DNA from: Chloroflexota bacterium
GTDB taxonomy: Bacteria; Chloroflexota; Dehalococcoidia; Lucifugimonadales; JACPCL1
DNA: 5,404 bases
Assembly: GCA_016210395.1 (NCBI GenBank)
Contig: JACQUI010000277.1
Coordinates: forward strand, 1-5,404
Reading direction: 5' to 3'
Shown here: piece by piece, positions 1-5,404 of the stretch
Numbering within the stretch: position 1 is the stretch's first letter
Layout: each line of letters opens with the position of its first letter
The notes under the pieces: model-generated
Seen by the model: the letters and a program-made list of their open reading frames with translations, nothing else
Databases searched by the model: none
What the model was told of the DNA's origin: nothing
Made by a program: the position numbers and the translations under genes

Positions 1-13
1 CCATGTCGCGTCG

Positions 14-1201
14 TCAACCCCGAGGCAAGCCGAGGCCACGGCTCGCGATGATATTGCGCTGGATCTCGCTGCTTCCCCCCGCGATGGTCCCCGGCACCGA
101 GAGCATGTAGCTCCGCCCCGCGGACCCCTCATAAACGGCGCGCAGGGAGCCCTTGTCCAACTGGGAGTGCAAGCCCATGAGCTGGGTGCCGAAGTTGGCC
201 ATCCGCTGCCCCATCTCGCTCGCAAACAGCTTGCTCTCGCTGGCCTCGGCGTTGGGGATAAGGCCCTTGCTCTGCATCCAAGCGACACGGTAGGACAGCA
301 TGCGCGCCACGTTGATCTCGATCTGAAATTCAGCCAGGCGCGCCGCTATGCGTGGGTCTGAACCCAGGGTACGCCCATTAAACTTGACGCCCTTGGCATA
401 GTCTATAAGCCGCTCTAGCCCGCGGCGTGCCCCTGCTGAGCCCGCGATGCCGGAGCGCTCAAAGTCTAGCGTCGTCGCCATCACGTACCAACCGCGGTTG
501 ACCTCGCCCAGGACGTTGCGCTTGGGGATGCGCACGTTGTCGAAGAACACCTGGTAGCAGGAATGGGCATTAGCCATGTTGAGCAGCGGTCTGATAGTGA
601 TGCCGGGCGTCTTCATATCCAGGAGGAAAAAGGTGATGCCCTTGTGCTTGGGAGCGGCCGGATCGGTGCGCGTGCCCAGGATGCACCAGTCCGCCCGATG
701 CGCGAAGGAGGTCCAGATCTTGGAGCCGTTCACCACGTAGTCGTCGCCGTCTTCCACCGCTCGGGTCTGGAGGGATGCTAGGTCCGAGCCGGCGCCTGGC
801 TCGCTGAAGCCCTGGCACCAGACCGCCTCGCCGCTGGTGATGCGCGGCATGTGCTCGCGTTTCTGCTCGGGCGTGCCATACACCTGGATAACCGGGCCGG
901 CGAAGAGGACGCCGATGTTGCTGTTCATCCCCGGGGCGCCGGAGTAGGTTGTCTCCTCGCCGAAGATGGCTTGGTCGATGACGTTGCGTCCCTGCCCTCC
1001 GTACTCCTTCGGCCACCCTACGGCGATCCATCCTTTACGGGCCGCGCGGCGCCGGAAGTCCAGCATCGATTGCCACTCGGTAGCGTCGTCTCCCTCCTCC
1101 AAGACGTTGCTCCCCTGCCAATCAGCCGGAAGCTCCTGGCGTAGCCAGTCCCGCACTTCCTTGCGCCATGCCTGCTGCTCAGCCGTGAAGGCGAAGTCCA
1201 C
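14..1201 (-). CDS. Acyl-CoA dehydrogenase 3, FadE-like, alpha-type with IVD-position catalytic Glu
   Basis: FAD-dependent enzyme expected to introduce the alpha,beta double bond into an acyl-CoA in the cytoplasm and pass electrons to ETF. The 395-residue length is normal for the family. Seen: N-terminal helical domain opening VDFAFTAEQQAWRKEV; FAD/substrate motif GFSEPGAGSDLAS at about residues 131-143; middle beta domain with NGSKIWTS and APKHKGIT; C-terminal helical domain ending AGGSSEIQRNIIASRGLGLPRG. Glu248 in LDFERSGIAG (codon 460-458) aligns with the catalytic Glu of isovaleryl-CoA dehydrogenase (LDLERLVLAG); the MCAD-type position is Gly. It lacks the R-x-QF FAD motif of homomeric enzymes (FNGRTLGSDPRIAARL instead), as alpha subunits of heteromeric FadE pairs do. 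Start: GTG at 1201-1199, because it aligns with the MDLSFTPEQ start of dehydrogenase 1, has GGAAGG 5 nt upstream, and a promoter lies within the longer reading frame that opens at TTG 1303. Stop TGA at 16-14. The substrate cannot be told. Confidence 0.9.
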   Translation of the reverse strand: MDFAFTAEQQAWRKEVRDWLRQELPADWQGSNVLEEGDDATEWQSMLDFRRRAARKGWIAVGWPKEYGGQGRNVIDQAIFGEETTYSGAPGMNSNIGVLFAGPVIQVYGTPEQKREHMPRITSGEAVWCQGFSEPGAGSDLASLQTRAVEDGDDYVVNGSKIWTSFAHRADWCILGTRTDPAAPKHKGITFFLLDMKTPGITIRPLLNMANAHSCYQVFFDNVRIPKRNVLGEVNRGWYVMATTLDFERSGIAGSAGARRGLERLIDYAKGVKFNGRTLGSDPRIAARLAEFQIEINVARMLSYRVAWMQSKGLIPNAEASESKLFASEMGQRMANFGTQLMGLHSQLDKGSLRAVYEGSAGRSYMLSVPGTIAGGSSEIQRNIIASRGLGLPRG

Positions 1202-1283
1202 CGGCCCCTTCCGCGTCCCTTTCCCATACCATTCCCGCCCGCTGCGCCGTATCGCCGCGGGCCGGAACACCACTTGGATTAAA

Positions 1284-1313
1284 AGTATACGCTCGCCTCG
1301 CAAACCCAGTCAA
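1284..1313 (-). promoter_or_regulatory. Sigma70-like promoter for acyl-CoA dehydrogenase 3
   Basis: On the minus strand TTGACT (1313-1308, 5 of 6 match to TTGACA) is followed by an 18-nt spacer and TATACT (1289-1284, 5 of 6 match to TATAAT). Transcription would begin near 1277, giving a leader of about 76 nt before the GTG at 1201. It sits in the 161-nt gap after the enoyl-CoA hydratase gene, which is A+T richer around the -10 box than its surroundings. The spacer holds a tandem 5-bp repeat (CTCGC twice on the plus strand, 1292-1301), of unknown meaning. The gene may therefore be expressed separately from, or in addition to, read-through from the upstream genes. Confidence 0.6.
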
Positions 1314-1362
1314 TCACCGTCGGGCGCTGGGCCAGAGCGCGAGGCCCCGGAGCAAGAGAGGC

Positions 1363-2151
1363 TTATCGGCCCTTGAACACGGGGGGGCGGCCCTCGGCGA
1401 AGGCGCGCGAACCCTCCTTGACGTCCTCGGTGGCCCAGATGACTCGTGTGATTAGCTCGGCGAACTGCTGGCTCTGCTCTAGCGGGGCCTCGCGCCGCAT
1501 GGTGAGCGACTGCTTGATGTATTCGACGGCCAAGGGCGCATTCGCCGCGATGCTCTGGGCGATGCTGAGAGCGGTGGGCATCAGGTCTTTCAGCGGCACT
1601 ACCTTGGTCACCAGGCCCCAGCGCAAGGCCTCCTGGGCGTTGATCAGGTCTCCCGTCAGCAGCATATACATGGCGTTGCCGAAGCCTACGACCTTCGGCA
1701 GGTATGTACAGCCGGTCTCGGGGACCAGCCCGCGCTTCGCCTCCATCATGGCGAACTGGGCATGGTCGGCGGCGATACGTATGTCACAGCGCAGCGCCGT
1801 CTCTAGCCCGGCGGCAACGGCATAACCGTTGATGGCGGCGATGGTGGGCTTCCAGTCCTTGACCGGCGCCAGAGACGGTGGTTGACCCACGCCAGGGTCC
1901 ACAGTCCCCAGAGTACGCGCGCGCTCGGCGGCCGCCTTCAGGTCCAGTCCCGTGGAGAAGGCTTTCTCCCCTGCCCCTGTCAGGATGAGCACTCGCATCT
2001 TGGGGTCGAGGGCGAAGTCGCGCCGTGCCTCCCACATCTCCCTGCCGGAATCCGGGTCCATGGCGTTGAGCCGATGGGGACGGTTGATGGTTATGATGGC
2101 GACGCCATCGGAGCGCTTCTCATAAATGATGTTCTTGAACTTGTTCAGCAT
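1363..2151 (-). CDS. Enoyl-CoA hydratase/isomerase (crotonase) family protein
   Basis: A 262-residue crotonase-fold protein, the usual length for a single-domain member; the family adds water to trans-2-enoyl-CoA, or isomerises or otherwise acts on acyl-CoA thioesters, as a trimer or hexamer in the cytoplasm. Seen: family N-terminus VAIITINRPHRLNAMD (17-32); oxyanion-hole segment AFSTGLDL (64-71); NGYAVAAGLETALRCDI (108-124), with Gly115 in place of the second oxyanion glycine; FAMMEAKRGLVP (133-144). Glu117 and Glu137 align with the two catalytic glutamates of rat mitochondrial enoyl-CoA hydratase (Glu144 and Glu164), which favours true hydratase activity over isomerase-only members. The C-terminus EGSRAFAEGRPPVFKGR is typical. 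Start ATG 2151 has GAGGGAG just upstream; stop TAA at 1365-1363. It lies 49 nt after acyl-CoA dehydrogenase 2, probably in the same transcript, and would take the product of the dehydrogenases. The chain length or ring nature of the substrate is not visible. Confidence 0.93.
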   Translation of the reverse strand: MLNKFKNIIYEKRSDGVAIITINRPHRLNAMDPDSGREMWEARRDFALDPKMRVLILTGAGEKAFSTGLDLKAAAERARTLGTVDPGVGQPPSLAPVKDWKPTIAAINGYAVAAGLETALRCDIRIAADHAQFAMMEAKRGLVPETGCTYLPKVVGFGNAMYMLLTGDLINAQEALRWGLVTKVVPLKDLMPTALSIAQSIAANAPLAVEYIKQSLTMRREAPLEQSQQFAELITRVIWATEDVKEGSRAFAEGRPPVFKGR

Positions 2152-2200
2152 GTCTCCCTCGCGCGCGGCTGTTGACCTGACATCTTACTAGACGAACACC

Positions 2201-3328
2201 TTAAAGGCTCAGCGCCTCCGCCATCTGCTCGTGGTGGTAGCGAGGATCGCCCAACGCCAGCTCCCAGTGCTTGGCGCGGCGGGTATACATGGGGAGGGGA
2301 TGTTGCAACATGAAACCCACGCCGGCATGGACATCGTGGGCCAGACGGGTGACCCGCTGGACGGCCCGGCTGGCGAAAGCCCTGGCGGTGGCGACCTCGC
2401 GTTGCGAGGGCAGGCCCTGGTCTAGCGCCCATGCCGCCTGGCGCGCCAGGAGTCTCGTGAGCTGGGTGTCCGCGGCGATGTCCACACACATGTTTTGCAC
2501 CGCCTGGAACTGTCCAATCGGGCGCCCAGATTGCACCCGCTGCTTGGCGTACTCCGTGGTCATCTCCAAGACGTGCTCGGCGCACCCCACCACCATCCCG
2601 CACGTGAGCACGCTCGCTCGGCTGAGAACGGACTCGAAAGCGGGCCAGCCGCTCCCGGCCGGGCCCACGAGCCGGTCCTGAGGCACGGTTACATCACGGA
2701 GCGTAACCGCGAACAGCTTTTCGCCGGCGATATTAGGCAGCGGTTCCAGGGACACCCCCGCCGCAGCCCTATCAACCAGGAATAGCGACACGCCCTCGGC
2801 GCCTGAGCCGCCCGTGCGGGCCAGACACAGGATGTCCGAGGCGGCCTGGGCGTAAGGGACGAGCAGCTTGGTCCCGTTCAGAACGAAGCCGTCGCCTTTA
2901 CGTCGAGCGGACAGCTGAACACCTTCGGGCCCGGGCGTCCCTGAGGGCTCTGCGACGGCGGCGGTCGCAATCCGCTCGCCGCGAGCGATCTGTTGCAGGT
3001 AGGCTAGCTTTTGCTCCTGGCTGCCCGCCTTGAGCAGGGTCTCGCCGACCAAGATTACGGTGGCAAGGTGAGGCGCCGGCACCAGGAAGCGCCCCATCTC
3101 TTCATAGATGACGTACAGGTCCAGGAACGAAGCGCCGCCGCCGCCGTATCGCTCGGGGTAGGTAAGGCCAAGCCAGCCTAGGTCCGCCATGCGGCGCCAC
3201 AGCGTGCGCGAAAAACCCAGATCGCTTTGCTCGGCATCGCCCACTGCGCTGAGCGGGCATTCCTTGGCAAAGAACTCGTGGGCGGTGGACTTGAGGATCT
3301 TCTGGCGGTCGTTGAAAGTAAGGTCCAT
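2201..3328 (-). CDS. Acyl-CoA dehydrogenase 2, beta-type (non-catalytic-looking) subunit
   Basis: A 375-residue member of the acyl-CoA dehydrogenase fold. Seen: N-terminal helices (MDLTFNDRQKILKSTAHEFF), GLTYPERYGGGG (54-65), a degenerate middle motif AVAEPSGTPGPEG (124-136) replacing the usual TEPGAGSD, NGTKLLVPYA (151-160), and in the C-terminal domain the FAD-type motifs GRPIGQFQAVQ (268-278) and HAGVGFMLQHPLPMYTRRAK (334-353). Neither catalytic Glu position holds an acid: the IVD-type site reads LSRASVLTC and the MCAD-type site falls in RAKHWELALGD, at a Leu. This pattern (intact QF and GGxGF motifs, lost TEPGAGSD and Glu, RAK-x-x-E ending) is what is known for the beta subunit of heteromeric alpha2beta2 FadE enzymes. 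Start ATG 3328 lies 12 nt after the stop of dehydrogenase 1, and AAGGGA overlapping that TAA serves as ribosome site, so translational coupling is likely. Stop TAA at 2203-2201. Best guess: partner subunit of dehydrogenase 1, possibly also of dehydrogenase 3. Confidence 0.88.
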   Translation of the reverse strand: MDLTFNDRQKILKSTAHEFFAKECPLSAVGDAEQSDLGFSRTLWRRMADLGWLGLTYPERYGGGGASFLDLYVIYEEMGRFLVPAPHLATVILVGETLLKAGSQEQKLAYLQQIARGERIATAAVAEPSGTPGPEGVQLSARRKGDGFVLNGTKLLVPYAQAASDILCLARTGGSGAEGVSLFLVDRAAAGVSLEPLPNIAGEKLFAVTLRDVTVPQDRLVGPAGSGWPAFESVLSRASVLTCGMVVGCAEHVLEMTTEYAKQRVQSGRPIGQFQAVQNMCVDIAADTQLTRLLARQAAWALDQGLPSQREVATARAFASRAVQRVTRLAHDVHAGVGFMLQHPLPMYTRRAKHWELALGDPRYHHEQMAEALSL

Positions 3329-3340
3329 CGCGATTGTCCC

Positions 3341-4504
3341 TTATCGCGGCAGGCCTAAGCCGCGTGTCGCCGCTACGACTCGTTTGATCTGGGGGGTTCC
3401 CCCCGCGTGATTCCCGAACGACTGTCGATAAAATTTGTCCACCTCGCCCGCCAAAGGCGCCCAGGGCCCTCCTTGTAGCTGTCCCAGAGGCCCCAGGATC
3501 TCCATGCAGGTTTGCGCAAAGCGCGGTGAAGAGTCTTTGGAGATTACGGATGCCATGGAACCGCCAAACTCCTCGGGCCCGCCGTGTTCCGCCCGCGACA
3601 GACCTTCCCAGCCCAGCAGCTTCATACACTCGACGGTGAGGGCCAACTCAGTCAGTTGCATCCTTACCACCGGGTCCTTGCTCAGGGGCCGGCCGTTGCG
3701 CTGCGTCTCCTGGCAGAACTTCACCATCTTGTCGAACATCCGGCGCACGCGGCCTCCCATGCTCCCGCCGCCACGGCCGTAGAAGCTGTTCATGATGCAA
3801 TACCAGCCGTGGTCCTCCTCGCCGATCACCATGTCGCCGGGCACTCGCACATTGTCAAAAAAGACGTGGTTCTGGCGTCCTCCGCCTAGGTTGAAGAGGG
3901 GTTGCAAGGTCACCCCGCGCTGCTTCATGTCCAAACAAAAAATCGTTATGCCCTTATGCTTCGGCGCGTGGGGATTAGTGCGGGCAGCCAGATACATGAC
4001 GTCGCCGCGGTGCCCCCAGGTCGTGAACGTCTTCTGGCCGTTGATGAGCCAATCGTCCCCGTCGCGCACGGCGCGAGTCTCCAGCGAGGCAAGATCGGAG
4101 CCGGCGTTGGGCTCCGTCAGCCCTTCCACCCATATGGTCTCGGTCTGGAGAATCCCGGGGATGAACCTTCGCTTTTGTTCGGGCGAGCCAAACTTGAGGA
4201 TGGTCCCTCCGGCTAAGCCGTGCCCGATGGCGTTGACCAGAGGCGCGGCGCGGTAGTCAAACTCGTCCACCATGATCGCGCTGTCAATCGGAGGTCGCGC
4301 CTGGCCTCCGACTTCCTTGGGCCAGGTCAAGCCTATCCAGCCCCGAGCGCCCACTTTCTTAGTGAACTGGACCGCGAAGTCCCAGTATTCGTCTCGTTCT
4401 TCGTAGTCAGTCTGGAACTCGTACTTGGAGGGTAGCTCTCGGTCCAGGAAGTCACGCACCTCCCGCCGCCAGGCCCCTTGCTCAGGTGTAAAGCTGAGGT
4501 CCAT
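3341..4504 (-). CDS. Acyl-CoA dehydrogenase 1, FadE-like alpha-type, catalytic Glu missing
   Basis: A 387-residue acyl-CoA dehydrogenase-fold flavoprotein, first gene of the cluster. Seen: MDLSFTPEQGAWRREVRDFL start; GLTWPKEVGGQ (58-68); complete FAD/substrate motif EGLTEPNAGSDLAS (127-140); NGQKTFTTWGHRGD (155-168); APKHKGITIFCLDMK; VFFDNVRVPGDMVIGEEDHGWY; C-terminal AGGTPQIKRVVAATRGLGLPR. It has no R-x-QF motif (RNGRPLSKDPVVRMQL instead), so it probably needs a partner for FAD binding; dehydrogenase 2 directly downstream supplies those motifs. Both known Glu positions are Gly: FYGRGGGSMGG (Gly243, codon 3778-3776) where dehydrogenase 3 has LDFERSGIAG, and AGGT (Gly368) where MCAD has YEGT. 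Start: ATG 4504, matching the family start, with GGGGGT 7 nt upstream; an in-frame ATG at 4519 would add only five residues (MGVAT). Stop TAA at 3343-3341. It may be a dehydrogenase with another base, or have a changed reaction. Confidence 0.9.
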   Translation of the reverse strand: MDLSFTPEQGAWRREVRDFLDRELPSKYEFQTDYEERDEYWDFAVQFTKKVGARGWIGLTWPKEVGGQARPPIDSAIMVDEFDYRAAPLVNAIGHGLAGGTILKFGSPEQKRRFIPGILQTETIWVEGLTEPNAGSDLASLETRAVRDGDDWLINGQKTFTTWGHRGDVMYLAARTNPHAPKHKGITIFCLDMKQRGVTLQPLFNLGGGRQNHVFFDNVRVPGDMVIGEEDHGWYCIMNSFYGRGGGSMGGRVRRMFDKMVKFCQETQRNGRPLSKDPVVRMQLTELALTVECMKLLGWEGLSRAEHGGPEEFGGSMASVISKDSSPRFAQTCMEILGPLGQLQGGPWAPLAGEVDKFYRQSFGNHAGGTPQIKRVVAATRGLGLPR

Positions 4505-4547
4505 AGTTGCTACCCCCATCTCGCCGGTAGCTCTTCACCAAGGCGCT

Positions 4548-4577
4548 ATTCTACGCTGTTTCGCCCCGTAAGCACAA
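4548..4577 (-). promoter_or_regulatory. Sigma70-like promoter for the acyl-CoA dehydrogenase 1 operon
   Basis: On the minus strand TTGTGC (4577-4572, 3 of 6 match to TTGACA) is followed by an 18-nt spacer and TAGAAT (4553-4548, 5 of 6 match to TATAAT). Transcription would start near 4541, leaving a leader of about 37 nt to the ATG at 4504. It lies in the 132-nt gap that separates the exporter gene from the dehydrogenases, which fits a new transcription unit starting here. The weak -35 box would suit an activated promoter or one with modest basal output. Confidence 0.5.
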
Positions 4578-4590
4578 TCGTCAGTACGAT
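4577..4590. promoter_or_regulatory. Inverted repeat touching the -35 box, possible operator
   Basis: The 14-bp element ATCGTCAGTACGAT (plus strand) has perfect 5-bp arms, ATCGT and ACGAT, around a 4-nt centre. It abuts, and overlaps by one base, the -35 box of the dehydrogenase 1 promoter, where a repressor or activator dimer would act. Acyl-CoA catabolic operons are often controlled by TetR-family proteins binding short palindromes, but no regulator gene is in the window and arms this short can arise by chance. Confidence 0.3.
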
Positions 4591-4636
4591 GGCGAGGCGC
4601 GGTGGGGGATAGCCGAGGCTGGTCCCGCCGCCGGGC

Positions 4637-5404
4637 TCATTGCATGCGCCGGAGGACGGGGAGGGCAACCGCTGCCAGGAGGGTCAGTCCCAGGCAAACG
4701 CCGGCCAGCACCGTCAGGCCAAGCTGTGGTCCCCAGAGCTGGGCTAGCCCTCCCGAGAGGATAGCGCCCAGGGAGACGAGGCCGCGGTCCAGGCTCATCA
4801 GGCTCATGACGCGGCCGTGGAACTCCGGCGGCGTCTGTTCCAGGATAAGGGAGTTGTTCAGCGCCATGTAAGTGGTCGATACGCTGCCGGCGACGAGCAG
4901 CGCGACCGCCGACAGCGGCAGCCAGCGGCTCTGGGAGAGCAGGATGAGCGCCAGGCCAAACACTACCAGCAGGCCCAGCATGAGCAGCCCGCGCCGCGCC
5001 AGCCTCCCCTTGCTGGCCACGGTGAAGGAACCCAGCAGCGCCCCGACGCCTATCAGCGCCAGCATCCAGCCGGCGCCGGACCGGCCCAGGTGCAGCACGT
5101 CCAAGGCCAGGAGCGGCACCGACACCTGCTGATAGGGTTGGCCCAGCACGAAAAGAAGGAGGGCCGTGCCAACTAAGTACAACACCTTGCGGTCCCGGTT
5201 GACATGGCGCAGGCCCTCCATGAAGTCGCTCAGGAGCGACGCTGAACGGCGTTCCCGCTGTCCTCTAGTCTCCGGGGCGGCGGGCGCCCTGATCTGGAAG
5301 GTCATCCAGATGCCGACCCCGTCGATCAGGGCGATAAGAAGGTACACCTCACCGTAGTCAAAGGGTATGAGCAGCACCCCCGCCAGGCCCGCCCCGGCCA
5401 CCCG
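4637..5404 (-). CDS. MFS exporter, C-terminal portion (5' end outside window)
   Basis: Inner-membrane transporter of the major facilitator superfamily, closest in look to the MFS_3/EntS-like drug and siderophore exporter group; the substrate is not recognisable. About 255 residues are visible; a usual member has about 400-430, so roughly the first 150-170 residues (TM1 to most of TM5) lie beyond the right edge and the in-frame GTG at 5401 is internal. Numbering from that codon, hydrophobic helices fall at about 1-12, 17-37, 72-92, 108-129, 138-155, 161-181, 204-222 and 226-248, matching TM5-TM12, with a charged central loop (residues 38-71, rich in Arg and Glu) between TM6 and TM7. The conserved stretch TPPEFHGRVMSLMSLDRG (190-207) followed by GAILSGGLA before TM11 is characteristic of this group. 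Stop TGA at 4639-4637. It is followed by 132 nt holding the promoter of the next unit, so a functional link with the dehydrogenases is not implied. Confidence 0.88.
   Translation of the reverse strand, partial: RVAGAGLAGVLLIPFDYGEVYLLIALIDGVGIWMTFQIRAPAAPETRGQRERRSASLLSDFMEGLRHVNRDRKVLYLVGTALLLFVLGQPYQQVSVPLLALDVLHLGRSGAGWMLALIGVGALLGSFTVASKGRLARRGLLMLGLLVVFGLALILLSQSRWLPLSAVALLVAGSVSTTYMALNNSLILEQTPPEFHGRVMSLMSLDRGLVSLGAILSGGLAQLWGPQLGLTVLAGVCLGLTLLAAVALPVLRRMQ

Noticed and set aside
1325..1356. GC-rich hairpin (GGGCC/GGCCC arms) after the enoyl-CoA hydratase stop as an intrinsic terminator
   Set aside because: Only about 5 bp of stem, a 9-nt loop and no following U-tract; not enough to call a terminator.
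966..1376. Plus-strand open frame of 136 codons opposite dehydrogenase 3 and its leader
   Set aside because: Low-complexity Arg/Ser/Pro-rich product with no family resemblance, antisense to a clear gene; typical of GC-rich shadow frames.
1373..1825. Plus-strand open frame of 150 codons opposite the enoyl-CoA hydratase gene
   Set aside because: It mirrors the codon pattern of the hydratase on the other strand and shows no domain; no convincing ribosome site or promoter.
2152..2200. TAAGAT in the gap before the hydratase gene as a -10 box
   Set aside because: 4 of 6 match only and no -35-like hexamer at a suitable distance; read-through from the upstream genes explains expression.
3102..3629. 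Minus-strand 175-codon frame spanning the junction of dehydrogenases 1 and 2
   Set aside because: Out of frame with both real genes; Arg/Gly-rich product without motifs.
3792..4256. Plus-strand open frame of 154 codons opposite dehydrogenase 1
   Set aside because: Antisense shadow of a well-supported gene; product is unlike any protein family I recognise.
4611..4636. AGCCGAGGCT and the nearby GC-rich short inverted repeat after the MFS stop as a terminator
   Set aside because: Two-base loop or 4-bp stem and no T-run in the direction of transcription.

Overview
The window is a GC-rich bacterial stretch in which every supported gene lies on the minus strand, so it reads from right to left. 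Order of transcription: the C-terminal part of an MFS exporter (5404-4637, running off the right edge); then a fatty-acid/acyl-CoA degradation cluster made of acyl-CoA dehydrogenase 1 (4504-3341), acyl-CoA dehydrogenase 2 (3328-2201), an enoyl-CoA hydratase/isomerase-family protein (2151-1363) and acyl-CoA dehydrogenase 3 (1201-14). The left edge falls 13 bases after the last stop codon.

The organism cannot be fixed from sequence alone. High GC, several divergent acyl-CoA dehydrogenase paralogues clustered with an enoyl-CoA hydratase, and an MFS_3-type exporter would fit an environmental bacterium such as a Chloroflexota (Dehalococcoidia/SAR202-like), an actinobacterium or a related uncultivated soil or marine lineage. 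This is an inference with low confidence.

Functionally, the four catabolic genes cover the first two steps of a beta-oxidation-like turn: alpha,beta-dehydrogenation of an acyl-CoA by FAD enzymes, then hydration of the enoyl-CoA. Dehydrogenases 1 and 2 are 12 nt apart and look like the two unequal subunits of a heteromeric (alpha2beta2) acyl-CoA dehydrogenase of the kind known from mycobacterial steroid side-chain degradation. Dehydrogenase 3 is a second alpha-like subunit. No hydroxyacyl-CoA dehydrogenase, thiolase, CoA ligase or regulator lies in the window, so the substrate is unknown.

Two good sigma70-like promoters can be read: one before dehydrogenase 1 (with a small inverted repeat touching its -35 box) and one before dehydrogenase 3. 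The second shows that the true start of dehydrogenase 3 is the GTG at 1201, not a TTG about 100 bases upstream. The most notable protein-level observation is that dehydrogenase 1 has glycine at both places where acyl-CoA dehydrogenases carry their catalytic glutamate, while dehydrogenase 3 keeps one. I see no mobile element, CRISPR array, RNA gene or clearly new system; this is mainly an ordinary catabolic operon with a few unusual details.
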